Below are positions 1 through 7,557 of a stretch of DNA of 53,863 bases, one piece after another. A program made the translations under genes and the position numbers. The stretch's first letter is position 1; every line of letters starts with the position of its first letter. Under the pieces are notes generated by a model. The model was given only the letters and a program-made list of their open reading frames with translations, was not told the origin of the DNA and ran no database searches. The stretch is from Akkermansia sp. (lineage in GTDB: Bacteria; Verrucomicrobiota; Verrucomicrobiia; Verrucomicrobiales; Akkermansiaceae), in assembly GCA_017937215.1 (NCBI GenBank), contig JAGBDZ010000008.1, positions 1-53,863 of the forward strand, given 5' to 3'.

Positions 1-299
1 ACAGCCAGTAGCGCGGGGTGGAGCGACGTAGTCGCGGAACCCCGGGTTAGCTCAAAAATTTATCTGAGCCCCGAACGTAGTGAGTGGGCGGCAGCCAGTC
101 ACGGCGTAGGGCGTAAGCCCGGAGACGGAAAATCGTTGCTTTACAATAAGCTGCGGCCTCCCTGCCACCCCTCCACGTTGGTCGGGGTTCCGGTTATTTT
201 TTATTCCAAACCCAGAGTTCCGCCGCTGACGCGGCTCCACTCTGGGCTATGGTTATATCGCCCTCCGGGCTCAAACTTTGGGACACGTGTGGCAACAAA
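1..299 (-). repeat. Palindrome-rich intergenic repeat, copy 1 (left window edge)
   Basis: Read on the minus strand from about 299 to 1, this opens with CACACGTGTCCCAAAG and continues through GAGCCCG..GGGCGA, ATAGCCCAGAG..CTCTGGGT and GGAACCCCG. The same blocks, in the same order, occur at 53664-53863 on the plus strand. Several inverted repeats could fold into hairpins, for example the CCCAGAG/CTCTGGG pair near 209-247 and the GGGGT/ACCCC arms near 15-45. Open frames inside it are short and rich in Pro, Arg and Gly, and I regard them as non-coding. The element appears to run off the left edge. It is probably a dispersed non-coding repeat (REP-like or a degenerate non-autonomous element); its family is not recognised. 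Confidence 0.6.
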
Positions 300-344
300 C
301 ACCCACTGAGTTATCCAGTCCCGGGCTCCGACAAAACCCATTTA

Positions 345-578
345 CCCGAATGTTCTCTCATAAAGCAACGCGTCATTCCCATCACGATGACTTCGCTCAC
401 CACCATTCTGGGATTGCTGCCCCTCATTTGGGCAAAAGACAAGCCGGGTGGTGAGCTGCTGGCGCCGCTCGCAGTCGTGCAGTTCGGTGGTCTGGTGACA
501 GCCACCATCCTGAACCTGCTCGTCATTCCGGCAACCTGCAAAATATTTGCCAGGTTTATCGCCGGGGCGGATAAGTAA
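345..578 (+). pseudogene. 3' remnant of a CusA/CzcA-type RND efflux pump
   Basis: About 75 codons translate to the last cytoplasmic loop and the final two membrane helices of a heavy-metal RND transporter. RVIPITMTSLTTILGLLPL is the typical segment after TM10, followed by a GGLVTATILNLLVIPA helix and a short tail. Such pumps are about 1,000 residues long, so more than 90% of the gene is absent. The open frame extends upstream to 249, but that part lies in the flanking repeat and shows no similarity to a pump. No start codon with a plausible signal precedes the homologous part. It is best read as a truncated relic, or as the far end of a gene broken by repeat insertion or misassembly. A strong terminator follows. 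Confidence 0.7.
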
Positions 579-597
579 CTTGATACTTTACGCTCAC

Positions 598-637
598 GCA
601 ACCAACAGGCAGCCCGCCTGTTGGTTGCGCTTTTTTT
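598..637 (+). terminator. Rho-independent terminator after the RND remnant
   Basis: A 13-bp perfect stem (GCAACCAACAGGC at 598-610 paired with 616-628) has a 5-nt loop and is followed by seven T at 631-637. The T tract favours plus-strand termination. ptsI ends just beyond at 641 on the other strand, and its side of the hairpin has no T tract. Confidence 0.85.
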
Positions 638-640
638 ACT

Positions 641-2395
641 TTACTCAAACAGGTTCGGATAGGAGCGCAACGCGAGCTCCTTGGAAAGCGCACGGATGGT
701 ACGGGAATCTTCTGCCTGAAGGGCCATTTCGGCCATCTGGCGGCATTCCTCGTAGTTGAGGTGGCGGATGGCGAAGCGGATGAGCGGGAGAAGGTGGGAA
801 CCCACCGAGAGCTCAGTGGCGCCCAGGCCCACCAGCAGCGGCACCAGGGTGATATCGCCCCCCATTTCGCCACAGATGGCGGTGGGGATGCCGGCCTTGA
901 TGGTCTGGTGAATCAGGCGGATGACACCGGGGTGAGTGGAGCGGAACATGCTGGCCACGCGGTAGTTCACGCGGTCCACGGCGATGGTGTACTGCGTGAG
1001 GTCATTGGTGCCGATGGAGAAGAAATCCACATAGCGGGCCAGCACATCGGCCATGACGGCGGCACTGGGTACCTCAATCATGATACCCACACGCATATTT
1101 TCGTCAAAGGCTTCGCCGCGCGCACGCAGTTCCCGGCGGCATTCATCGAGAATGGCATGCACGTCTTTCACCTCAGTGAGGCCGGAGACCATGGGGAACA
1201 TGACGCCCACCTTACCATGCGCCGAAGCACGCAGAATAGCGCGCAGCTGCTCCTTGAACACAGCCGGGCGGCTCAGGGAAACGCGGATGCCGCGCCAACC
1301 CAGGAAGGGATTGTCTTCTTTTTCCTCCAGCACCTCAAAGGGCAGCTTATCGCCACCGGAATCCAGCGTGCGGAAAATCACTTCCTGCGGAGCACACTCC
1401 TCCACCAGGCGGCGGTAGTGCTGGTACTGGGTCTCCTCATCGGGCAAGCCATCGCCCCCCAGCAGGAAGAACTCGGTGCGGTACAGGCCTACGCCCTCTG
1501 CCCCATTGCGCTTGATGGAGCCGTACTCATGCACGAACTCCAGGTTGCAGGCCACGCGGATGTGGCGGCCGTCGCGGGTCTCTGCCGGCAGGTCGCGCAT
1601 ATCAAGCAAGGCCTGGTAGGCCTTCTCCTTCTCGGCTCTCATCTGCTCGTAATGAGCCCGGGTCTCAGCGGTGGGGTTCAGGATGAGGGTTCCGTGGTAG
1701 CCATCCAGAATGGCGGAGGTACCTACGCGGGCCTCGCGCACCAGATTCGGCACCGCCACCACCGCCGGCAAGCCCAGCGAGCGAGCCAGAATGGCCGTGT
1801 GCGAAATCGAGGAACCGGCCTCGGTCACGAAGCCCAGCACATTCTGCGAATCGAGGTCGGCGGTGTCGCTGGGCGTCAGGTCGTAAGCAGCCAGCAGGCA
1901 AGGTTCCTCGCTCACCGTCTTGTTGCGGCGGGTACGGGCTGCGCCCTGGTCCAGATTCTTGAGCACGCGCTGCAACACGTCGGCAATATCCGCCACGCGG
2001 CTGCGGAGGTAGGCATCATCCACCTGGCGCATAGCCTCCATGAAATTCTGCACCACGGCGTAGTAGACCGAATCAATATTCTGCAGGCGCCTGGGCATTT
2101 CCTTGCGCATGCGGGCGATAATCATGCGGTCTCGCAGGAAAAGGAGGTGGGCATCGAAAATAGCGGCCTCATTTGCGCCGCTGAGTTCCTCCACTCGAGT
2201 CTTAAGCAGCTTGATTTCCAACTCCGTGCGCTCCAGCGCCGTTTCAAAGCGCTGCCACTCAGCCTCAATTTCGGTGGGGAGGATGGTGCGGGTAGGCGGG
2301 GCGGCACAGCCGCGAGCCTCCACACGCAGCTTGCCCATGGCAATACCCGCAGAAACGGGTTGCCCCTGAAACCGGCGCTCTGCTCCTTCGCTCAT
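641..2395 (-). CDS. ptsI: PTS enzyme I (phosphoenolpyruvate-protein phosphotransferase)
   Basis: Cytoplasmic first enzyme of the phosphotransferase system: it takes phosphate from PEP onto a histidine and hands it to HPr. The 584-residue length matches the family (about 575). The HPr-binding/phospho-His domain carries SSISHTAILARSLGLPAVV with the active His at about residue 199. The C-terminal PEP-binding TIM barrel carries the GVGLYRTEFF block and AICGEMGGD with the catalytic Cys at about 508; the usual CGEMAGD has Gly for Ala here. It lies 43 bp downstream of ptsH on the same strand, so the two are probably co-transcribed. No Enzyme II components are within the window. The start at 2395 is chosen because the N-terminus (GQPVSAGIAMG) begins as in other EI proteins. 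Confidence 0.96.
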   Translation of the reverse strand: MSEGAERRFQGQPVSAGIAMGKLRVEARGCAAPPTRTILPTEIEAEWQRFETALERTELEIKLLKTRVEELSGANEAAIFDAHLLFLRDRMIIARMRKEMPRRLQNIDSVYYAVVQNFMEAMRQVDDAYLRSRVADIADVLQRVLKNLDQGAARTRRNKTVSEEPCLLAAYDLTPSDTADLDSQNVLGFVTEAGSSISHTAILARSLGLPAVVAVPNLVREARVGTSAILDGYHGTLILNPTAETRAHYEQMRAEKEKAYQALLDMRDLPAETRDGRHIRVACNLEFVHEYGSIKRNGAEGVGLYRTEFFLLGGDGLPDEETQYQHYRRLVEECAPQEVIFRTLDSGGDKLPFEVLEEKEDNPFLGWRGIRVSLSRPAVFKEQLRAILRASAHGKVGVMFPMVSGLTEVKDVHAILDECRRELRARGEAFDENMRVGIMIEVPSAAVMADVLARYVDFFSIGTNDLTQYTIAVDRVNYRVASMFRSTHPGVIRLIHQTIKAGIPTAICGEMGGDITLVPLLVGLGATELSVGSHLLPLIRFAIRHLNYEECRQMAEMALQAEDSRTIRALSKELALRSYPNLFE

Positions 2396-2438
2396 ATAAC
2401 CGGGGGAGTGGGTGAAGGTGAAAAGGCAACGGCGAGAC

Positions 2439-2705
2439 TTAAGCCTCGCCGAACTTATTATTAATCAGCTCCTCAAGAGCTGCAATGGCTTCGGCCTCAT
2501 CAGGACCGTCCGCAGTGACGGCAATTTCTGCGCCCCAGCCGACGGCCAGCATCATAAGCCCCATGATGCTCTTGCCATCCACCGCTTCGTCATCCTTTTC
2601 AACGGAGACATCGGCCTGGAAACGACTAGCCACACGCACAAACTGCGCAGCGGGGCGTGCGTGAATACCAAGCTTGTTCTGAATGGTGAGCTTCTTTGTA
2701 ATCAT
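2439..2705 (-). CDS. ptsH: HPr phosphocarrier protein
   Basis: 88-residue phosphocarrier that accepts phosphate from enzyme I at His15 (KLGIHARPAA). It also carries the regulatory Ser46 in GKSIMGLMML, the residue targeted by HPr kinase/phosphorylase in bacteria that have it; this suggests HPr-Ser phosphorylation but does not prove it. The start is placed at the ATG at 2703-2705, which gives MITKKLTIQNKLG, the usual HPr N-terminus and length. An upstream in-frame ATG at 2741 overlaps a TATAAT box, so it is unlikely to be transcribed in frame. It is the first gene of a ptsH-ptsI pair. The leader between the predicted transcript start and the ATG is about 27 nt and shows no clear Shine-Dalgarno sequence. 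Confidence 0.95.
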   Translation of the reverse strand: MITKKLTIQNKLGIHARPAAQFVRVASRFQADVSVEKDDEAVDGKSIMGLMMLAVGWGAEIAVTADGPDEAEAIAALEELINNKFGEA

Positions 2706-2739
2706 GGTAGATGTGGTTCGTGGGTATGCTTCGTTCCTC

Positions 2740-2745
2740 ATTATA
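2740..2745 (-). promoter_or_regulatory. -10 box of the ptsHI promoter
   Basis: A perfect TATAAT on the minus strand lies 34 nt before the HPr ATG. No good -35 hexamer is found at 16-18 bp (the sequence there is CTCGCT/TCGCTT), so an activator may help, or the assignment may be wrong. Confidence 0.45.
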
Positions 2746-2794
2746 CCGCTGAATGCGGGGAAAGCGAGCTTTTTTTTATAAAATCGACTATTTT

Positions 2795-2806
2795 ACGAGT
2801 ACTCGT
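2795..2806. promoter_or_regulatory. 12-bp perfect palindrome between divergent genes
   Basis: ACGAGTACTCGT is a perfect inverted repeat in the AT-rich gap between ptsH (-) and the gene at 2889 (+). It sits about 50 bp upstream of each -10 box. It could be an operator for a dimeric regulator, but a 12-bp palindrome can also occur by chance. Confidence 0.25.
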
Positions 2807-2843
2807 TCCGAAGATGTGCCAGGACGATATTGCTTGTTTGGCC

Positions 2844-2871
2844 TTGCATATCCGTGGCGTTTATTTATAAT
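2844..2871 (+). promoter_or_regulatory. Sigma-70-type promoter for the gene at 2889
   Basis: TTGCAT (2844-2849), a 16-bp spacer, then TATAAT (2866-2871). The predicted transcript start near 2878 leaves a leader of about 11 nt without a Shine-Dalgarno site. Confidence 0.7.
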
Positions 2872-2888
2872 CAGCAGAAAAAACGACC

Positions 2889-3566
2889 ATGAGTATAGAA
2901 AGCTCCATCTATTTCTATTGCGATAACCTGCCGGACGATTCTCCGCTGCTGAAGTCGGGATGGTTGCAGAAGCGGGAGCGCGGCGGGTATATTTCGCCCT
3001 CATACAAAGCCCCGCTGGAGCCCGATGGCAAGGTGGATTTCCACGAATGGAAGAAGTTTCTGACACACAACCGACCTTTGCTCCTTGAGTGTGAGTCCCC
3101 CCGCATCGACATCGGTATTATGGCTTATTGCCAGATGGCCGATTTTGATTTACGAGTTTCCCCACAAGTCATGCAGGCGTTTGCGGCAGCAAAGGTATGG
3201 CTGGGACTTACCCTCATGCCCAATGGCAACAAGCAGACAAGATATCAGAAAAATTACTACGACACACTTTCCGCAGACAAGCCATCCTGTGCAGAACTGC
3301 AGCTCCTTCCACCGTCTATCCGGCGGCACCAGGCAGAAATGGGTCTGTACCCGATTCGTGTCAACAGTTGCCTGTATGAGCCTGATGAGCTACCGCCGGA
3401 CGCATCCACCATCGCCATCTGCCAATACCTGGGAGAATGGGGCTTCGCCAGCAACGATATACCCCCGGTACTCATGGAAACGCTGAGCAGCAGCGACAGG
3501 GAACTCCGCTTACACATCAACCTGCCCCAGCGCCGTGGGCGCAGAGCCAACTGCTCCCTCGGCTGA
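2889..3566 (+). CDS. Protein of unknown function (225 aa)
   Basis: I do not recognise this family. It is soluble in appearance (no signal peptide or membrane helix), with many Pro, Tyr and Cys residues and a mixed alpha/beta pattern. The N-terminal MSIESSIYFYCDNLP begins with a beta-strand-like run. It has its own promoter with a short leader and is followed by the convergent rsmB. The last dozen residues (QRRGRRANCSLG) look unlike the rest. A different frame continues without a stop from about 3535 to 3735 with a more natural composition (GAEPTAPSAEFSKADW), so a frameshift near 3525 is possible. That extension would overlap the 3' end of rsmB by about 100 bp. Confidence 0.7.
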   Translation: MSIESSIYFYCDNLPDDSPLLKSGWLQKRERGGYISPSYKAPLEPDGKVDFHEWKKFLTHNRPLLLECESPRIDIGIMAYCQMADFDLRVSPQVMQAFAAAKVWLGLTLMPNGNKQTRYQKNYYDTLSADKPSCAELQLLPPSIRRHQAEMGLYPIRVNSCLYEPDELPPDASTIAICQYLGEWGFASNDIPPVLMETLSSSDRELRLHINLPQRRGRRANCSLG

Positions 3567-3633
3567 ATTCAGTAAGGCGGATTGGTGTGCCATTGAACCT
3601 GACTCTGCAACGAATCAACAGCATAAGGATTTT

Positions 3634-4878
3634 TTATTCAGCGCGTTGCAGGAGAGCGGCATAGGCGCCATCCGCCTGTTCGCGGTGAGGGAGAGCAAGG
3701 TATTCCTTCACAAAGGTGAAATCCTTGTGGGTTGAAAGGAAGGCATCAACAACGGCGCGATCTTCCTCGCGGTCGATGGAACAGGTACTGTAGACCAGGC
3801 GGCCCCCGGGGCGCACAGCGGCGCATGCGCTCTCCAGAATCTGCAGCTGGAGTGCTGCCAGACGCGTGATTTCATCCGCCGAGAGTCGCCAGCGGGCATC
3901 CACACGGCGCTGCAGCACGCCACTGTTGGAGCAAGGAACATCCAGCAGCACCGCATCAAATGCGCCGCTCCATTCAACGGGGCAAGGGTCAGTCCAGTCA
4001 TGCTGCGCCACTTCCACCGATTTACCTCCGGCACGCAGCAGATTCACCCGCAACGGTTTCAAGCGGAATTCCTCCACATCGGTGGCCAGCAGATGCAAAT
4101 CGCCACCTGTGGCGGCGAGCATGGCGGCAGACTTGCCACCGGGCGCGGCGCAGGCATCGAGCACTCGTTCGCCAGGCTGAGGTGCCAGCAGCTGCACACA
4201 ATAGCGGGTGGAGGGGTCAGTCACATACAACTGCCCTGCCCTCAGAGCCTCCAGCGGCAATGGGCCATGCAGACGGTACCACTGCGGCAAATGCGGCAGC
4301 GGCTCCCACTCGTCCGGGATATCTGCCGGGGGATTCACCGGATTCAAGCGGGCATACACCGGCGGGGTGAATGAGTTCCACTCCAGCATGGCGCGGGTCT
4401 CCGCCTCGCCGAACTCGCGCTGCCAGCGATTCACCAGCCAGGAGGGGGTGGAATAACGCACGGCAAGAGGCAGTTTATCCTGCTCAGCCAGAAATTCCTG
4501 CATGCGGCGGGCGGCATTGCGCAGCATGCCGTTCACCACGCCGCGCACGCGCTGCGGGGCCAGGCGCACTGTTTCACTCACAGCGGCGTGCTCAGCCTGC
4601 CGCAGCACAAAAAGCTGGCAAAGGCCCATGAGCACCAGCCAGCGCATTTTCTCCTCCAGTTTGCCGGGGCGCAGCGTCTTGCGAATGTGGTCCAGCCAGC
4701 TCATGTGGCGCAGCGTATCGTACACTATCGCCTGCAAGAGGGCGCGGTCCGAATGCCCCAGCTTGTGTTCAGCCGCGGCTCTGGCTATAAGCGTTTCGGC
4801 AAAGATACCGCCCTGCGACCAGCGCAGCAGGCATTTCCAGGCCAGGTGGCGAACTGAGGGCTTATCATTCATGAGCAC
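3634..4878 (-). CDS. rsmB: RsmB-type 16S rRNA C5-cytosine methyltransferase
   Basis: SAM-dependent RNA methyltransferase of the Sun/RsmB family, which makes m5C967 in 16S rRNA in E. coli. It has an N-terminal NusB-like helical domain (about 1-140) and a C-terminal Rossmann methyltransferase domain with DACAAPGGKSAAML (about 241-254, SAM binding), DVPCSNSGVLQRR (Cys about 316) and YSTCSIDREED (Cys about 366), the two cysteines of the m5C mechanism. The frame opens with GTG at 4878, directly abutting the stop of the upstream IMPase gene. An ATG two codons later (4872) is an equally possible start. It is the last gene of a long minus-strand operon. Confidence 0.93.
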   Translation of the reverse strand: MLMNDKPSVRHLAWKCLLRWSQGGIFAETLIARAAAEHKLGHSDRALLQAIVYDTLRHMSWLDHIRKTLRPGKLEEKMRWLVLMGLCQLFVLRQAEHAAVSETVRLAPQRVRGVVNGMLRNAARRMQEFLAEQDKLPLAVRYSTPSWLVNRWQREFGEAETRAMLEWNSFTPPVYARLNPVNPPADIPDEWEPLPHLPQWYRLHGPLPLEALRAGQLYVTDPSTRYCVQLLAPQPGERVLDACAAPGGKSAAMLAATGGDLHLLATDVEEFRLKPLRVNLLRAGGKSVEVAQHDWTDPCPVEWSGAFDAVLLDVPCSNSGVLQRRVDARWRLSADEITRLAALQLQILESACAAVRPGGRLVYSTCSIDREEDRAVVDAFLSTHKDFTFVKEYLALPHREQADGAYAALLQRAE

Positions 4879-5652
4879 TTAATCCATTTGCAAAGCTTCA
4901 TACAGCGGTAGCCGACCGTTCCAGGCTACGATGGAGCCCTTGATTCCGGATTCTCCCTGCGGTTGAAAATCCAGGCGACCACCGGCGGCTTCCAGAATCA
5001 CCCGGGCAGCGGCAAAATCCCAGAGCGAGATACGCCCCTCCACATAGGCATCAAACCGCCCGGCGGCTATGTAGCAAAGAGTGAGAGCAGCGCTGCCCAG
5101 GATGCGGATTTTGCGAACCTGTTTCGATATATGGGCAAAGCGGCGGATGCCAGCCTCGCCGGAGCCATCGTGTGTGCCATGGCCGATGAATACCACAGCC
5201 TCGGCCATCTGCGAGCGGGTTGAAACAGAAATCGGACGTCCATTCAGCATAGGCTGCTGCCCGGCAATGGCCGAGAAACACTCCTGCTGCATCGGGTCGT
5301 ACACGCAGCCCATGACCAGCTTTCCGCAGTGCTGCAACGCAATACTCACGCAGAAAATCGGGATACCGTAAAAATAGTTCACGGTGCCGTCAATCGGGTC
5401 CACTATCCACTGGAAGTCGGCATCAGAATCACCTGCACTACCCTCCTCGCCCAGAATGGCGCTTTCAGGAAAAGCTGCCAGCAGATGCGCTGCGATAAGC
5501 TGCTGGCTCTCCTTGTCCAGGCGCAGCTTGATATCATGGGCCAGCGCTTCATCCACCTGCTTGATGCCATAAAACTGCTCACGCAGAAAGGCGCCGGCCA
5601 GGCGAGCCGCCTGCTCCGCGGCGTTCAGGTAAGCTGTGTAGGGGGAAATCAT
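4879..5652 (-). CDS. Inositol monophosphatase family protein
   Basis: Mg2+-dependent phosphatase of the IMPase/SuhB/HisN superfamily. Metal ligands are visible: EEG at about 69-71, DPIDGT at 85-90 and WDFAAA at about 211-216. The 257-residue length is typical. The substrate cannot be fixed from sequence; inositol-1-phosphate, histidinol phosphate and 3'-phosphoadenosine nucleotides are all processed by relatives. Its ATG overlaps the stop codon of the upstream PBP gene by 4 bp (ATGA), and its stop abuts rsmB, so it is translationally coupled within the operon. Confidence 0.92.
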   Translation of the reverse strand: MISPYTAYLNAAEQAARLAGAFLREQFYGIKQVDEALAHDIKLRLDKESQQLIAAHLLAAFPESAILGEEGSAGDSDADFQWIVDPIDGTVNYFYGIPIFCVSIALQHCGKLVMGCVYDPMQQECFSAIAGQQPMLNGRPISVSTRSQMAEAVVFIGHGTHDGSGEAGIRRFAHISKQVRKIRILGSAALTLCYIAAGRFDAYVEGRISLWDFAAARVILEAAGGRLDFQPQGESGIKGSIVAWNGRLPLYEALQMD

Positions 5653-7544
5653 GATGCGGGTTGCGGGGTAGCTGCCGCTTTCTGGCGAGCTCGTAATTCA
5701 GCGCGGGCCTTGTCAAAAACCTCACGAGCGAGTCTGGATGCCGCCCTGGACAACAGAGGACGCAGCTCGCGAGCGGAAGCCAGCGGGTTAGTGGCATCAT
5801 CGAACCCCATCCACACAAAGGTGCATACACTACGGGGGCGGAACGCCATGGCCCACTGGCCGGAGCCCTCGGGCAGCGTCTCATTCATGGTCACGGGCTC
5901 CCCTTCCGTAATATGGAACGGCGGCAGGGACGACACAGCCGTAGCGCCCTCGCGGCGGATGTACTCGGGAGATTTTTCGGGTTCGTAATTGTAAATCATC
6001 TGGCGGTTGCTGTTCCAGATGGTATTCACCATGCTGAGTCGGTAGCCCCTGCCCTCATTCTGCAGAGAGAACAGAAGGCGTGCCAGATCCACGCGACGAA
6101 TCTGGAACAGGCCATTGTAGAGGTAAAGCTCCTGCTCGCGGCCGGGCAGTTCCACCGGTAGTTTCAGTGAATCATAGAAGGCGCGCACGACATCGTAGCC
6201 CAGGCGGCGGCCGGTAATCTCGGTGCTGCGGGCTACAATGTGCATATCATCGCCACCGGGCATGCAGGCGCAGCAGAACAGGAACGGGGCAGCTGCCCGC
6301 CCGGGGCGCAGCTTGTCCTGCCAGCGGTCGCGGCCATCCACTGCACTGCGGCCCCCCACCATGGCCAGCACCTTGCCACGCTGGTTGCGGCGGGCATCCA
6401 CCACCAGCACGCAGCACTGCAACAGGTCTTTGAGGTCGTTGTTTTCTCCTCGCACCTTCAATCCCTCGGGGCGGCGCATTTTTGCAAAGGCCGCACGGGT
6501 GCTTTCGGCGGCTTCGGATTCCATGCCGGCAAGCCATGCCTCGGGGTAAACACCGGGTTGTTCAACAGCTGTAAGTGCTTTTTCCACGGCCTGCTCCACA
6601 TACTGCTGGAGCGGCAGATTCAGGCTCGAAACCACGGAAATGCCACCGGAATGCTCGGGCACTTCGCTGCCCATTTCGTCCAGCTCACGCCGGGTCCACA
6701 TCACCGCATAGGAACTGCCGGACTCCGCAGAAACAGAGCCTCGCTTCAGGATGATGGGGGCCGCCGCCGCCTCGTTGAACTGCTCCTGAGTAATCATCTC
6801 GCACTCCAGCATGCGCTGCAAGGTCTCATTCTTAACCGCACGCGCCTTATCCATGCTGCGCACCGGATTGTACAATGAGGGGGCACGCACCAGACCGGCC
6901 AGCGTGGCGCATTCCACTAGGTCGAGGTCACGGACAGCCTTGCCGAAATAGTGGCGCGCTGCTGCCTTGATGCCGTAGCAATTCTGGCCGTAGTAAATGC
7001 GGCTGAGGTACTGCTCAAGAATGGTGTGTTTATCGAAGCGGTGCTCAATGCGGAGCGCGAGCATGGCCTCCAGCATCTTGCGGTCCATGGACTTGCCGGA
7101 AAGTTCAAACACATTGCGCGTGAGCTGCATGGTGATGGTCGAGGCTCCCTGCTCATAGCGCATGGATATGATATTCCGGATAACCGAACGCAGAACAGAA
7201 GTGAGCACAATGCCATCGTGCTCAAAGAAATTCTCATCCTCTCGCGCCACAAAGGCATTCACGAGGTTCTGCGGCAGGTCATCCCGCGACACGAACGAAT
7301 CCGCATCTTCTGCAATGGACGCAATGGGAGAATTGGCCGAATCATACAGCATGCTGGAGTTCAGCCCGGCGCTGACCTGATTGAGGTCAAACTGCATGGC
7401 TCGGTACCCATATACCCCCAGCACCGTAAACACGGTCAAAAGGAGTACCGCAAGGACCGAACAGATAATAATCAGCTTTTTCTGCCCGATGGAAAGCAGA
7501 TGATACCAATGTTTGCGTCGATTGGGAGTGGCAGCATAGGACAT
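5649..7544 (-). CDS. Class A PBP: GT51 transglycosylase with degenerate transpeptidase domain
   Basis: 631-residue bitopic membrane protein: a short cytoplasmic tail, one TM helix (about 24-46), then a periplasmic GT51 peptidoglycan glycosyltransferase. GT51 motifs are intact: REDENFFEHDG with the catalytic Glu at about 102, and QGASTITMQLTRN at about 132-144. The C-terminal domain aligns with class A transpeptidases (VVDARRNQRGKVLAMVGGR at about 381-399) but has lost its active site. The SxxK Ser/Lys are Arg416 and Ala419 (LRPGRAAAPF), SxN reads STE near 440, and the KTG region reads NETLPEG near 554. It should therefore polymerise glycan but not cross-link it or bind beta-lactams covalently. 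It sits in the operon after the TPR gene (13-bp gap) and overlaps the IMPase gene by 4 bp. Confidence 0.9.
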   Translation of the reverse strand: MSYAATPNRRKHWYHLLSIGQKKLIIICSVLAVLLLTVFTVLGVYGYRAMQFDLNQVSAGLNSSMLYDSANSPIASIAEDADSFVSRDDLPQNLVNAFVAREDENFFEHDGIVLTSVLRSVIRNIISMRYEQGASTITMQLTRNVFELSGKSMDRKMLEAMLALRIEHRFDKHTILEQYLSRIYYGQNCYGIKAAARHYFGKAVRDLDLVECATLAGLVRAPSLYNPVRSMDKARAVKNETLQRMLECEMITQEQFNEAAAAPIILKRGSVSAESGSSYAVMWTRRELDEMGSEVPEHSGGISVVSSLNLPLQQYVEQAVEKALTAVEQPGVYPEAWLAGMESEAAESTRAAFAKMRRPEGLKVRGENNDLKDLLQCCVLVVDARRNQRGKVLAMVGGRSAVDGRDRWQDKLRPGRAAAPFLFCCACMPGGDDMHIVARSTEITGRRLGYDVVRAFYDSLKLPVELPGREQELYLYNGLFQIRRVDLARLLFSLQNEGRGYRLSMVNTIWNSNRQMIYNYEPEKSPEYIRREGATAVSSLPPFHITEGEPVTMNETLPEGSGQWAMAFRPRSVCTFVWMGFDDATNPLASARELRPLLSRAASRLAREVFDKARAELRARQKAAATPQPAS

Positions 7545-7557
7545 GGCTCAGACAGAA

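Noticed and set aside
52..578. Open frames inside the left repeat (62 and 96 codons, minus strand) as genes
   Set aside because: They lie in palindromic repeat sequence or antisense to the RND remnant; no conserved protein features.
761..2464. 567-codon plus-strand frame over ptsI
   Set aside because: Antisense shadow of ptsI; low-complexity His/Gly/Ala-rich translation and no start signal.
2889..3566. The unknown gene as an immunity or toxin protein
   Set aside because: Size and isolated position fit loosely, but there is no toxin partner, no mobile context and no recognised motif.
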